This document shows, piece after piece, positions 9,064 to 17,329 of a stretch of 64,000 nt of DNA (positions within the stretch are counted from its first letter, which is position 1; each line of letters starts with the position of its first letter). The stretch lies in contig NZ_QCXY01000009.1 of assembly GCF_003347495.1 (NCBI RefSeq), forward strand, positions 124,001 through 188,000, read 5' to 3'. Source of the DNA: Pleomorphovibrio marinus (GTDB taxonomy: Bacteria > Bacteroidota > Bacteroidia > Cytophagales > Cyclobacteriaceae). Both the position numbers and the translations under genes were made by a program. A model generated the notes under the pieces. The model did no database searches and was not told where the DNA came from. It worked only from the letters and a program-made list of their open reading frames with translations.

Positions 9064-9344
9064 TCTTAAACTGGTCTCACAATTCATTATTAAAATCAAT
9101 CAGGAATTAGGAGCAAGTGGTGGGAGCAAAGATAGGACTCTCCTTCGTGACGAACGTGGCATGTAAATCGAGGCCGCCGTGGGGTGAAATACTCTCGTAA
9201 CGGACAAAAGGGGAAACTTTTCACGGGACATTTAAAGAAAACCGTGAGCTGAAGGATTCATACCATGGAGGGTTCAGTTGACGGAATGAAAGCATGAAAT
9301 CCTCAAAGAAAAGCCGTTTCAAAAAATTTACCTGAAAACAACTG
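9064..9344. other. Unexplained hairpin-rich intergenic stretch
   Basis: There is no convincing ORF. Reading the plus strand, several short inverted repeats follow each other: TTCGT-g-ACGAA near 9150, CCGT/ACGG around 9177-9202, AAAAG-GGGAAA-CTTTT near 9208, CACGG/CCGTG near 9221-9245, CTGAA/TTCAG near 9250-9275 and GACGG/CCGTT near 9279-9318. The G+C content is higher than in ordinary gaps of this window. It could be a structured RNA or the remnant of a retroelement intron; I do not recognise a class. Confidence 0.35.
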
Positions 9345-9422
9345 TGGGAGTTGAGGGATTCGAACCCCCGACCCTCCTGACTGAAAAGTCAGGATGCTCT
9401 GAACCAACTGGGCTAAACTCAA
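9345..9422 (-). pseudogene. tRNA-like remnant downstream of tRNA-Val
   Basis: Minus-strand sequence nearly identical to tRNA-Val in the D-arm, T-arm and 3' acceptor strand (AACTCCCA). The 5' acceptor strand is TTGAGTT instead of GGGAGTT, so the two outer base pairs are lost. The anticodon arm is replaced by a long perfect hairpin, TCCTGACT-TTTC-AGTCAGGA, three bases longer than in tRNA-Val, which gives no normal 7-base loop. It lies beyond the terminator of tRNA-Val. Probably non-functional. Confidence 0.6.
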
Positions 9423-9436
9423 ATGACGCAGTCCCC

Positions 9437-9480
9437 AAAAAAACAAAAAACCCTACCTATCTCTCAATATTTAGGGTTTT
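9437..9480 (-). terminator. Intrinsic terminator after tRNA-Val
   Basis: On the minus strand AAAACCCTA pairs perfectly with TAGGGTTTT across a 16-base loop and is followed by TTTGTTTTTTT. It lies just after the 3' end of tRNA-Val. Confidence 0.75.
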
Positions 9481-9486
9481 AATCCG

Positions 9487-9561
9487 TGGGAGTTGAGGGA
9501 TTCGAACCCCCGACCCTCTGCTTGTAAGGCAGATGCTCTGAACCAACTGAGCTAAACTCCC
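9487..9561 (-). tRNA. tRNA-Val (anticodon TAC)
   Basis: The 75-base minus-strand sequence folds as a standard tRNA: acceptor GGGAGTT/AACTCCC with discriminator A, D-arm TAGCTCAGTTGGTTCAGAGC, anticodon stem TCTGC/GCAGA around the loop CTTACAA (anticodon TAC, valine), and T-arm GGGGGTTCGAATCCCTC. CCA is not encoded. It is the only intact tRNA in the window. Confidence 0.93.
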
Positions 9562-9574
9562 ATTTGTTTATTCG

Positions 9575-9641
9575 CTAACTCGAATCCCGACCCTCCTGAC
9601 TGAAAAGTCAGGATGCTCTGAGCCAACTGAGCTAGACTCCC
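9575..9641 (-). pseudogene. tRNA-like remnant upstream of tRNA-Val, 3' part lost
   Basis: On the minus strand it begins with a good acceptor strand and D-arm (GGGAGTCTAGCTCAG). It carries the same abnormal hairpin TCCTGACT-TTTC-AGTCAGGA as the other remnant in place of an anticodon arm. After GGGTCGGGATTCGA the T-arm breaks down and no 3' acceptor strand follows. It ends about 13 bases before tRNA-Val. Together with the copy at 9345-9422 it looks like damage after tandem duplication of the tRNA. Confidence 0.6.
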
Positions 9642-9768
9642 ATAATTTAGGCGAATAACTAGCCGCAAACAGGATTGCAAATGTAGGATTAAATTTTAAC
9701 TCAATCAATGGGAGGGGAAGAAAATAGTCTATCCCCTACCCTATTCCTTCATTTTCAGATAGATTATT

Positions 9769-11595
9769 TTACCTTATCCGCAAAGCCAACCCCGCCCTAA
9801 ACCACCTTCCGGGCATCTGTACGGTACCGGCCTCTATGTAATCGGTATTGGTGATATTACTGCACTCGGCAAAATAGCTAAGGGTCTTCAGACGATTCAC
9901 GTCCAACCTGGCATCCAGCAGAAAATAAGGATCCAGCCGCATCCTTTCTATGTATCGGGTTTTTACGGAAAGTTCCCAGTTTTCATTGTAGGAGGCCTGT
10001 ACTCCACCTATCAATTGGTGCCTTAGGGCGTTAAGGGAGTACCTGGTTTCCTGCCCCTCCCTTTCTATCAAATTGGCGTCTATATAATTGTAGCTCATAC
10101 TCAGCTCATTGAGCCTAAACCCAGGGGCAGGTTTTGCTATTTGATAATGCAAACCTGTCTCCAGCCCATGAAAAACCACCTCATTGAAGTTTTGAGGCTG
10201 CCAAGGCTGGCTTTCATCTGCTCTTGCCCATTCTATCAAATTATTGGTATGCCGGTAGAAATATACCACTTCTGCCCTTAGTCGGTTGCTGTTGAGTTTT
10301 AACCCACCCTCATAATTGACGGCCCTCTCGGGTTCCAGGTCGGCATTTCCGATATTGGTAGGTCCTATATAATACAAGTCCGTATAAGTCGGAATCCTAA
10401 AACTCACTCCATAGTTTCCGTACATGCGCATATATGGGGTAAGTTGATAGCCCACTTCAGCACCTGGAAAGTGCCTCCACCCATACTCCGAGTAATAGTT
10501 GGAATATACCCCTGCCCTGAAATCGCCTTTACCCAAAAATTCAAGCCTATGCTCTGCAAAGGCTCCCATCAACACCCGGTCATGTTGCCCCAGATTGTTG
10601 CTGTCGATTTGCTCGGATCGCCCTTCAATACCAAAACCGCTGGTACCCAAATTTGACACATATCTTCCGTTGAGTTCCAAGGCCACCACATCGGTGGTGT
10701 GAATATTTTGGAAAAAAGCCGGATTTTCCCTCTCCAACCTAAATTCATCCTCATTTCTTCGCCAATAGGCCCTGGTATTTATCCATAGTTGCTCCTTATC
10801 TAAGGTATGGCTGAGGGCAGCCACATAGGTTTGGATGCTTTCCCATTGGTCAGGAAAAACACTGGTATAAAAACCGTTGGCCCCGAAAGTCCGGTCTGAA
10901 AAGGCCATCATTGCCCTCCATTCCTGGGTATCTTTCACTTGAATCCCTCCTTCATAAAACACATTGGTGACTTTGTAGTCGGAATTGTACCAATGCCCGT
11001 TGGATGCATCATGGGAAATGGAGAGGTTTTGCTTAAAGCTCCCTTCCCCAAGTGCACCATGCAAGTGGCCTCCCCTCATGCCAAAATCCCCTCCATAAAG
11101 ACCCAGTTGAAGTTCATTGACATCCGGGAGTTCGGTAACCACGTTGATGGCTCCTGTATAGGCATTTTGTCCGTAAATCCTGGAAGCAGGCCCCTTTAAC
11201 ACGTCCACGCGCTGAACAGCAGCAAGTGGAACTGGGATATTCATCATATGATGCCCCGTTTGGGGGTCGGTAAGTTTAATACCGTTTACCAACATCAGGG
11301 TCTGCTCAAAGGAACCTCCCCTGATTCCTATATCGGCTTGCACTCCCCCAATTCCCCTTTGCCTCACATCCACACCTGGGGTAAAGGCCAAGATCTCTTG
11401 CAAACTTCTCGCTGGTGTGGTTTCAATCTCCTTTCTATGGATTACCGATATATTCCTGGAGCTTTTATTAAAAGGAATCTCAAGTCTGTTCTCCTTGACC
11501 AGCACCTCCCCCATTTCCACATAGGTAGTGTCCTCCTGGGCAAGGAGGGGATGAAGCCAAAGAAATCCGAATAACAGTAGAATTGCTTTTTCCAT
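9769..11595 (-). CDS. TonB-dependent outer-membrane receptor (BtuB/siderophore-receptor type)
   Basis: Outer-membrane importer of 608 residues, the compact type without an N-terminal carboxypeptidase-like domain. Signal peptide to about residue 19 (LLAQ). A TonB-box-like segment follows (MGEVLVKENRLE), then a plug with the conserved pattern LQEILAFTPGVDVRQRG, IRGGSFEQTLMLVNGIKL and GPASRIYGQNAYTGAINVV. The rest is barrel, ending FRAGLALRIR. Size and architecture resemble cobalamin and catecholate-siderophore receptors, but the ligand is unknown. I looked upstream for a cobalamin riboswitch or a clear Fur-type palindrome and saw neither. No transport partners adjoin it. Confidence 0.9.
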   Translation of the reverse strand: MEKAILLLFGFLWLHPLLAQEDTTYVEMGEVLVKENRLEIPFNKSSRNISVIHRKEIETTPARSLQEILAFTPGVDVRQRGIGGVQADIGIRGGSFEQTLMLVNGIKLTDPQTGHHMMNIPVPLAAVQRVDVLKGPASRIYGQNAYTGAINVVTELPDVNELQLGLYGGDFGMRGGHLHGALGEGSFKQNLSISHDASNGHWYNSDYKVTNVFYEGGIQVKDTQEWRAMMAFSDRTFGANGFYTSVFPDQWESIQTYVAALSHTLDKEQLWINTRAYWRRNEDEFRLERENPAFFQNIHTTDVVALELNGRYVSNLGTSGFGIEGRSEQIDSNNLGQHDRVLMGAFAEHRLEFLGKGDFRAGVYSNYYSEYGWRHFPGAEVGYQLTPYMRMYGNYGVSFRIPTYTDLYYIGPTNIGNADLEPERAVNYEGGLKLNSNRLRAEVVYFYRHTNNLIEWARADESQPWQPQNFNEVVFHGLETGLHYQIAKPAPGFRLNELSMSYNYIDANLIEREGQETRYSLNALRHQLIGGVQASYNENWELSVKTRYIERMRLDPYFLLDARLDVNRLKTLSYFAECSNITNTDYIEAGTVQMPGRWFRAGLALRIR

Positions 11596-11835
11596 GGGAT
11601 TAAGGTTGGTAAGTGGAGCAAATTACTTCCTAAATCTGCAATTAACCAAATTTAACCACATAGATAAAAATGAGTCTCCCTCCGGGAATAATTCTTATTA
11701 ATTTGGATTACAGTGATTTAACTTATCTCCGTAAAAACCCTTAACATTTCAAAGAGGGTTTGGTCTTAAGGATATTAACCGATTAATTTTACCACTAATG
11801 AGTTCTGTGTTATTTTAGCAAAAAAACTTAAAGAT

Positions 11836-13794
11836 ATGCATAGCTACTTTCGCGTTTTTTGGTTGCTGGGGTTGATTTCTCTTTTTACTCAACCTGCAAA
11901 TGCACAGCAGCCAAGTAAAAACAATCAGGAAAAATTTGATTCCTTCACCTATAGGGAGGGTTCATCACTGAGGTCTGCCTCCGGAAAACCAGGGCCTGAA
12001 TATTGGCAGAACAGGTCCGATTATCAAATTGAAGTGGAGTTGGATGAGGAGGCTCATACTCTATCTGGAAAGGTAACCATTACCTACACAAACAATAGCC
12101 CCGAAGAGTTGAAATATGTATGGTTGCACTTGGAGCAAAACCGATTCAAAGAAGATTCCAGGGGAACGCTAACCACTCCTATTCAGGGAAACCGCTATGA
12201 TGGTGATGTGGATGGAGGCTTTAAGATTGAGAACCTTCAGGCCAAACTCAATAAAAGAAACACAGCCACCTCCAACAGGCACCTAATCACCGATACACGC
12301 ATGCAGGTGTTCTTTGAGGAACCTATTCCCGCAAAAGGGGGGCAGGCAAGCATCTCCATGGATTTCAGCTTTAAAATCCCCACAAAGGGAATGGATAGGA
12401 TGGGAAGGCTAAAAGTGGAAGACGGGACTATTTACGCACTTGCACAATGGTACCCTAAAATGGCTGTGCTGGATGACGTCATTGGCTGGAACATTGAACC
12501 TTATTTAGGAGCTGGAGAGTTTTACCTGGGATATGGGGATTTTGAATATAAGGTGACCGTGCCTTATGACCATGTTGTGGTTGGCTCGGGGGAGCTTCTC
12601 AACCCCAGAGAGGTTCTTACCCGTGAACAAAGGGACAGAATGGATAGGGCCTCTAAAAGTGATTCCACGGTGTATATTTTGACCCCTGACGAAATTGGCA
12701 AGCCGGAAAGTACCCGGCCTAAACAGGAGGGCACACTTACCTGGCATTTTAGGATAGAAAATTCGCGGGATGTGGCCTTTGCCTCTTCAAAAGCCTTTAT
12801 TTGGGATGCCGCAAAAATAGACCTGCCCAGTGGCAAAAGTGCCATGGCACAATCCGTTTACCCAAAAGAAAGTGATGGCCAACACGCCTGGGGAAGATCC
12901 ACGGAGTATTCCAAGGCCTCTATTGAGCACTATTCGGAAATGTGGTACGAATACCCCTATCCCGTGGCGGTAAATGTGGCCGCTGACATCAACGGGATGG
13001 AATACCCCGGCTTGAATTTTTGCAGTTACAAAAGTACCGGGGAAAGCCTTTGGGGGGTAACTGACCACGAATTTGGCCACAACTGGTTCCCCATGATCGT
13101 AGGTACCAATGAGCGAAGGTATGCCTGGATGGATGAGGGTTTTAATACCTTTATCAACCATTACAGCAGCAGGGAATTCAATGAGGGTGAATACGGTTCA
13201 AATTTTGATCAGACCCGGCGGCATGTGAATTGGCTTACCAACCCAACCCGGGAAGGCATAGACACATATCCCGACGTGGCTGACACCAGAAATTTGGGAA
13301 TGATCGCCTATTACAAACCCGCCATGGGTTTATTAATGCTGAGAGAATACATTTTGGGCCATGAGCGTTTCGACAACGCCTTCAAAAGCTATATAGAAAC
13401 CTGGGCATATAAGCACCCACAGCCCATTGATTTTTTCAACCTTATGGAGAATGCAGCCGGGGAAAACCTGGATTGGTTCTGGAAAGGCTGGTTTTATGGC
13501 ACAGAAAACATAGACCTGGCCATCAACAATGTGATGCCCTATGCCGGAAACTATGTATTTATGCTGGCGAACCGAGGTGGCATCCCCATGCCTGTAAAAA
13601 TGGAAATCACCTATCAGGATGGCTCCACCGAGCGTGTCACACTACCGGTGGAAATATGGCAACGTGGAAATGATTGGAATTACCTGCACAAAACCGATAA
13701 GCGGGTTCAAAAAGTAGAAATTGACCCGGACAAAATCCTGCCGGACATCAATTCCTCCAATGACGTATGGCCTTTGCAAATTTATGAGGATTAA
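11836..13794 (+). CDS. M1-family zinc aminopeptidase, secreted
   Basis: Metallopeptidase of 652 residues with a signal peptide (to about 24, ANAQQ). The beta-sandwich N-terminal M1 domain includes DYQIEVELDEEAHTLSGKV. The GAMEN-equivalent motif is GMEYPG near residue 387. The zinc site is HEFGHNW near 411 with the third ligand in DEGF near 433, giving the HExxH-(18)-E spacing of the family. It presumably acts in the periplasm or at the surface to trim N-terminal residues; specificity is not readable. It converges on the Plug-protein gene and shares a bidirectional terminator with it. Confidence 0.93.
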   Translation: MHSYFRVFWLLGLISLFTQPANAQQPSKNNQEKFDSFTYREGSSLRSASGKPGPEYWQNRSDYQIEVELDEEAHTLSGKVTITYTNNSPEELKYVWLHLEQNRFKEDSRGTLTTPIQGNRYDGDVDGGFKIENLQAKLNKRNTATSNRHLITDTRMQVFFEEPIPAKGGQASISMDFSFKIPTKGMDRMGRLKVEDGTIYALAQWYPKMAVLDDVIGWNIEPYLGAGEFYLGYGDFEYKVTVPYDHVVVGSGELLNPREVLTREQRDRMDRASKSDSTVYILTPDEIGKPESTRPKQEGTLTWHFRIENSRDVAFASSKAFIWDAAKIDLPSGKSAMAQSVYPKESDGQHAWGRSTEYSKASIEHYSEMWYEYPYPVAVNVAADINGMEYPGLNFCSYKSTGESLWGVTDHEFGHNWFPMIVGTNERRYAWMDEGFNTFINHYSSREFNEGEYGSNFDQTRRHVNWLTNPTREGIDTYPDVADTRNLGMIAYYKPAMGLLMLREYILGHERFDNAFKSYIETWAYKHPQPIDFFNLMENAAGENLDWFWKGWFYGTENIDLAINNVMPYAGNYVFMLANRGGIPMPVKMEITYQDGSTERVTLPVEIWQRGNDWNYLHKTDKRVQKVEIDPDKILPDINSSNDVWPLQIYED

Positions 13795-13806
13795 TAAAAC
13801 CTTTTA

Positions 13807-13840
13807 TAACCACTTTGGGAACACCAAGGTGGTTATTTCA
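13807..13840. terminator. Bidirectional intrinsic terminator
   Basis: TAACCACTTTGG pairs with CCAAGGTGGTTA (one wobble) around the loop GAACA. It sits between the convergent M1 peptidase and Plug-protein genes, with A/T tracts on both sides. Confidence 0.7.
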
Positions 13841-13841
13841 C

Positions 13842-15131
13842 TTAAGGGGCATTGTTCCCGATTCTTCGCTTATTGGGGTTTACTACTGTATATCCAATTA
13901 ATTCATCATACCTGGATCCCATGTCCCTATAATAGAAAAAGACCTCATATTCGTTTTCGGTCTGGAAATGAGTGCCTTCAAAGGGTTCCATGTCAAATCC
14001 CTCAGAGGTAGGGATCCCATATTGGTAATCGTACCAGCCTTGCTTGAGGAAAAGTGTGGTTTGATACACCCCCTTCCCCTGGTCATATACCATTTGGGCG
14101 TCAGGATTACTCCCCCAGTTGGTAAGTGCACCAAGCACATGAGGGGCCTCCGGCAATTCCTCCGATTTCAGGTTTAGGGTTACTAATACATACTCACTTT
14201 CCAGTTCGTGATTTTGTCTTTCTGCATTAAGCACCCCGAATTGGCCATTTAAATCGAGGTATTCGAGATAGCCCTGCCTTCTTCTACTTTCATCCAACCC
14301 TGCTTCCGCAAAGACCACATCTTCTTCCATCTTTACCGAGGTAATGTTTCTTCCACGCGCTCTTACGAAGCGTAGATCTATGAACCGAAATTCATTGCCG
14401 GCCTGAAAAACGTTACTTCCATCAAACAGCTTGTACTGGATTTGCCGGATATCTTCGCGAATCATGGTGGGCTTAAGCCCAAAAATGGCATTGTCCCAGC
14501 GCTGGTTTTGCCGGATCACTACTTTGGTATTGTTGGCAGGGTCGAAGAGTTCCCTATTTTTATAATTGATATTAACCTCTATCTGCTGGGAAGTCATTCT
14601 ATCGGAAGTTTTACTAGGTGTGACTACTGCTGCTCCTATGCCAAGTTGGTTATCATATACCATGAATTTTTTGGTAAAGACAGTCTGGGATTCGTCCCTT
14701 CCCCGGTATACTTTGAGGATATAATTTCCGGATCTCTTAACTCTTGGCACTTGGAAAGTATAGTGAATATAAGGGATTCGAGTATCTATGGAATAATCAT
14801 AATCCTGAATGTTAAACTCGTTGAATTGCGATAGGTAATCCGCATCCCTAAGCTGGGATTTTGTCCAATCCACATTACAATGGATGATTTTAGCAGAAAA
14901 AAGCTCCGCATCATACGCGATATCGTCAAAGCGAAGCACTAATCCTGAGGGCGCATTTAGTGCTATAATGGGGGAGTTCATTTGACTAGAAAAATCAGAT
15001 GATGTCGGGAAAATCCTTACCGAAAGGATGTTTTCGTCCATCACCTCATCTTGATAAAGCTCTTGACCACACACCAACTTAGGCACAAAAAAACTGGATA
15101 TTAAAAGACTTAAGGCAAAAACTTCTTTCAT
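13842..15131 (-). CDS. Type IX secretion system Plug protein (DUF5103 family)
   Basis: 429 residues with a signal peptide (to about 22, LVCGQ). The region starting ILSVRIFPTSSDFSSQ and continuing through FDDIAYDAELFSAKI and HCNVDWTKSQL is the conserved N-terminal part of the DUF5103 family. Members include the Plug that closes the periplasmic side of the SprA translocon in the type IX secretion system (family knowledge). The C-terminal part has a starch-binding-like fold pattern (APHVLGALTNWG). The gene is not beside other secretion genes here. Its start codon is provided by the end of a structured repeat (copy D), so it may share that element's control. Confidence 0.82.
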   Translation of the reverse strand: MKEVFALSLLISSFFVPKLVCGQELYQDEVMDENILSVRIFPTSSDFSSQMNSPIIALNAPSGLVLRFDDIAYDAELFSAKIIHCNVDWTKSQLRDADYLSQFNEFNIQDYDYSIDTRIPYIHYTFQVPRVKRSGNYILKVYRGRDESQTVFTKKFMVYDNQLGIGAAVVTPSKTSDRMTSQQIEVNINYKNRELFDPANNTKVVIRQNQRWDNAIFGLKPTMIREDIRQIQYKLFDGSNVFQAGNEFRFIDLRFVRARGRNITSVKMEEDVVFAEAGLDESRRRQGYLEYLDLNGQFGVLNAERQNHELESEYVLVTLNLKSEELPEAPHVLGALTNWGSNPDAQMVYDQGKGVYQTTLFLKQGWYDYQYGIPTSEGFDMEPFEGTHFQTENEYEVFFYYRDMGSRYDELIGYTVVNPNKRRIGNNAP

Positions 15132-15265
15132 ATGTTTATAATTTCTTTTCAGCGGTCATATAGCCTGTCCCAAATTCACTTTGGGAGAATCTCCTTTTGA
15201 TAATCATCCCTTCGTGTGAGGTTCTCCTCATGCCCTGACTGCCGTCAGGACAGGCTCGATTTCAG
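15126..15265 (-). repeat. Structured start-codon repeat, copy D (long type with extra hairpin)
   Basis: Minus-strand copy. It has the same opening as copies A and C (GAAATCGAGCC, GGCA-loop hairpin). The small stem is TGAGG-agaa-CCTCA, a double compensatory change against TGACG/CGTCA. The optional hairpin TCCCAAA-gtgaa-TTTGGGA follows, then CAGGCTATATGACC and the tail AAATTATAAACATATGAAA. The terminal ATG (15131) is the start codon of the Plug-protein gene. Confidence 0.85.
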
Positions 15266-15366
15266 GTGTTTTATTTATCATAACGGTAGTTAGCTGGGCA
15301 CACTGCCTAACAGAATCATTAACCATACTTTAAAACGACAACAGGAGCAAAAACATATTAAGGAGG

Positions 15367-17298
15367 TCAATTTTGCCCTTGAAGCGCATCAATTTCCTCC
15401 ATCAAAGATTCCCATTTTTTGTTGAGCTGGGCTTCCTCCTCAAGAAGTTCTTTGTATTCTTGGGTCAATTTTTCCTGTTTTACCTCATCCTGGTAGAGTT
15501 TGGGGTCTGCCAATTTTACCTCCATTGCCTCTTTCTTCTTTTCAATCTGGGTGACCCTTTCTTCTAGATCCTGAAGGTCTTTTTCCTTGGTCCTAATCTC
15601 TTTTTTGAGCTGATCCATACCTGCATCCCTTTGGGGTTTACTTGCAGGCTTTTCTACCACTTTTTCAGGTGCGGCATTCACTTTGGCTTCCTTTTGAATC
15701 TGTTGCTGCTGCTGTGCCCAATACTCATATTCTTCATAGGTACCGGGGTATTCCTTGATCTGGTGGTCTTCTATGTACCAAATTTTATTAGCTACCCCCC
15801 TGATGAAATGCCTATCGTGAGAAACAGTCACAAAAGTACCCTCGTATTGCTGCAGTGCCTGTATAAGTATATTTACAGAAAGCATATCCAGGTGGTTGGT
15901 AGGCTCATCGAGCAACAAAAAATTGGCTTCAGAAATCAGGGTTTTGGCCAGGGCCACCCTGGATTTTTCCCCTCCGGACAATACTTTGATTTTCTTAAAC
16001 ACATCTTCATTGGTAAAGAGGAAACACCCAAGCACGCTTCTTAGCTCTGTTTCTGTCTTTTTACTTCCTGCTTGGCTGAGTTCCTGCAGAATCTCGTTGT
16101 CCAACAACAAGGCCTCCAATTGATGCTGTGCAAAAAAGGATTTAATCACATTGTATCCCTCTTCCCTTTTTCCATCTATCTGCTCACTGCCATAAATGAT
16201 TCTCAAAAGGGTAGACTTCCCCTTCCCGTTGGCTCCAATAAGAGCGATTTTATCGCCTCTCTCGATTCTGGCATTGGTGTTTTTAAGGATTTTGATATCT
16301 CCATAGGATTTGGACACCCCATCAAGTATTACCACATCCCTACCGGATTTTTGAGAAAACTTAAACTTAAAGTTTACGGCTGCCTCATCACTCACCACCT
16401 CTGATACCTTATCCATTCTTTCCAGTGCCTTCACTCTTGACTGGACTTGGGTGGACTTGCTGGCCTTTGCGCGGAACCGTTCTATAAAACGCTCCGTTTG
16501 CTTGATCATTTGCTGCTGGTTTTCAAAGGCATTTTGCTGGATTTCTTCTCTTGCCGCCTTCTCTTTCCTAAAGTAATCGTAATTGCCAGGATAGCTTGTG
16601 AGTGTTTGTCTTGCCACCTCCACTGTGGTACTGGTGCAATTGTTGAGAAAGGTTCGGTCGTGAGAAACCACCATTACCGCTCCCTCATAGGTTTTAAGGT
16701 AATTTTCCACCCATTGGATGGAGGGCAGGTCAAGGTGGTTGGTGGGTTCGTCCAGCATAAGCAGAGAAGGTTTTTCCAACAAAAGCTTTGCAAGCATCAC
16801 CCGCATTCTCCACCCTCCTGAAAAAGTTTTCAGGGGACGGTCCAAATCAGAGGTAGAGAACCCTATACCCTCTAGCACCTCTGCCGCCTTGGCTTTGATG
16901 GTATACCCCTCATTGGCCTCAAACCGTTCCTGTAGATCCGACAACTTTTGCATAATAGCATCGGAATAGTCAGTTTCCATCTTTTTGAGGACCTTGTCAA
17001 TTTCTATCTGTAAGGCAAGTGTTTCCTTGAAAGCTTCCAAGGCCACATTTAAAATACTATCTCCGGACTGGAAAGACAGCAAGTCCTGATTTAAAAATCC
17101 AATACTGCAGTCTTTTGCCTTTTGGATCTCGCCTGCACTGGGTTGAAGATCGCCACTGATTAATTTAAGCAAGGTGGATTTCCCTGTTCCGTTAAGTCCC
17201 ACTAGCCCAATTTTGTCCTTAGGCTTTATATGTAAGGAGGCCTCTTCATACAGAGGCCTCCCTCCTATGTAATAGGATAAGTTGTTAATAGAAAGCAT
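15367..17298 (-). CDS. ABC-F family ATPase (ribosome-associated type)
   Basis: Soluble protein of 643 residues with two ABC ATPase domains and no membrane segments, as in ABC-F translation factors. Domain 1: Walker A GLNGTGKS near 36, signature FSGGWRMRV near 165, DEPTNHLD near 200. Domain 2: GANGKGKS near 355, LSGGEKSRVALAKTL, DEPTNHLD near 463. The inter-domain linker is rich in charged residues (about 235-290), the segment that contacts P-site tRNA in the family. A C-terminal coiled coil (about 560-640) begins DQLKKEIRTKEKDLQDLEER. Likely a housekeeping Uup/EttA-like factor; an antibiotic-resistance role cannot be excluded. Confidence 0.92.
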   Translation of the reverse strand: MLSINNLSYYIGGRPLYEEASLHIKPKDKIGLVGLNGTGKSTLLKLISGDLQPSAGEIQKAKDCSIGFLNQDLLSFQSGDSILNVALEAFKETLALQIEIDKVLKKMETDYSDAIMQKLSDLQERFEANEGYTIKAKAAEVLEGIGFSTSDLDRPLKTFSGGWRMRVMLAKLLLEKPSLLMLDEPTNHLDLPSIQWVENYLKTYEGAVMVVSHDRTFLNNCTSTTVEVARQTLTSYPGNYDYFRKEKAAREEIQQNAFENQQQMIKQTERFIERFRAKASKSTQVQSRVKALERMDKVSEVVSDEAAVNFKFKFSQKSGRDVVILDGVSKSYGDIKILKNTNARIERGDKIALIGANGKGKSTLLRIIYGSEQIDGKREEGYNVIKSFFAQHQLEALLLDNEILQELSQAGSKKTETELRSVLGCFLFTNEDVFKKIKVLSGGEKSRVALAKTLISEANFLLLDEPTNHLDMLSVNILIQALQQYEGTFVTVSHDRHFIRGVANKIWYIEDHQIKEYPGTYEEYEYWAQQQQQIQKEAKVNAAPEKVVEKPASKPQRDAGMDQLKKEIRTKEKDLQDLEERVTQIEKKKEAMEVKLADPKLYQDEVKQEKLTQEYKELLEEEAQLNKKWESLMEEIDALQGQN

Positions 17299-17329
17299 TC
17301 ACAAAAATAAGAAAGAAAAAGGATTTACC

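Noticed and set aside
11596-11835. Cobalamin riboswitch upstream of the TonB receptor
   Set aside because: I searched for the conserved B12-box pattern and saw nothing recognisable.
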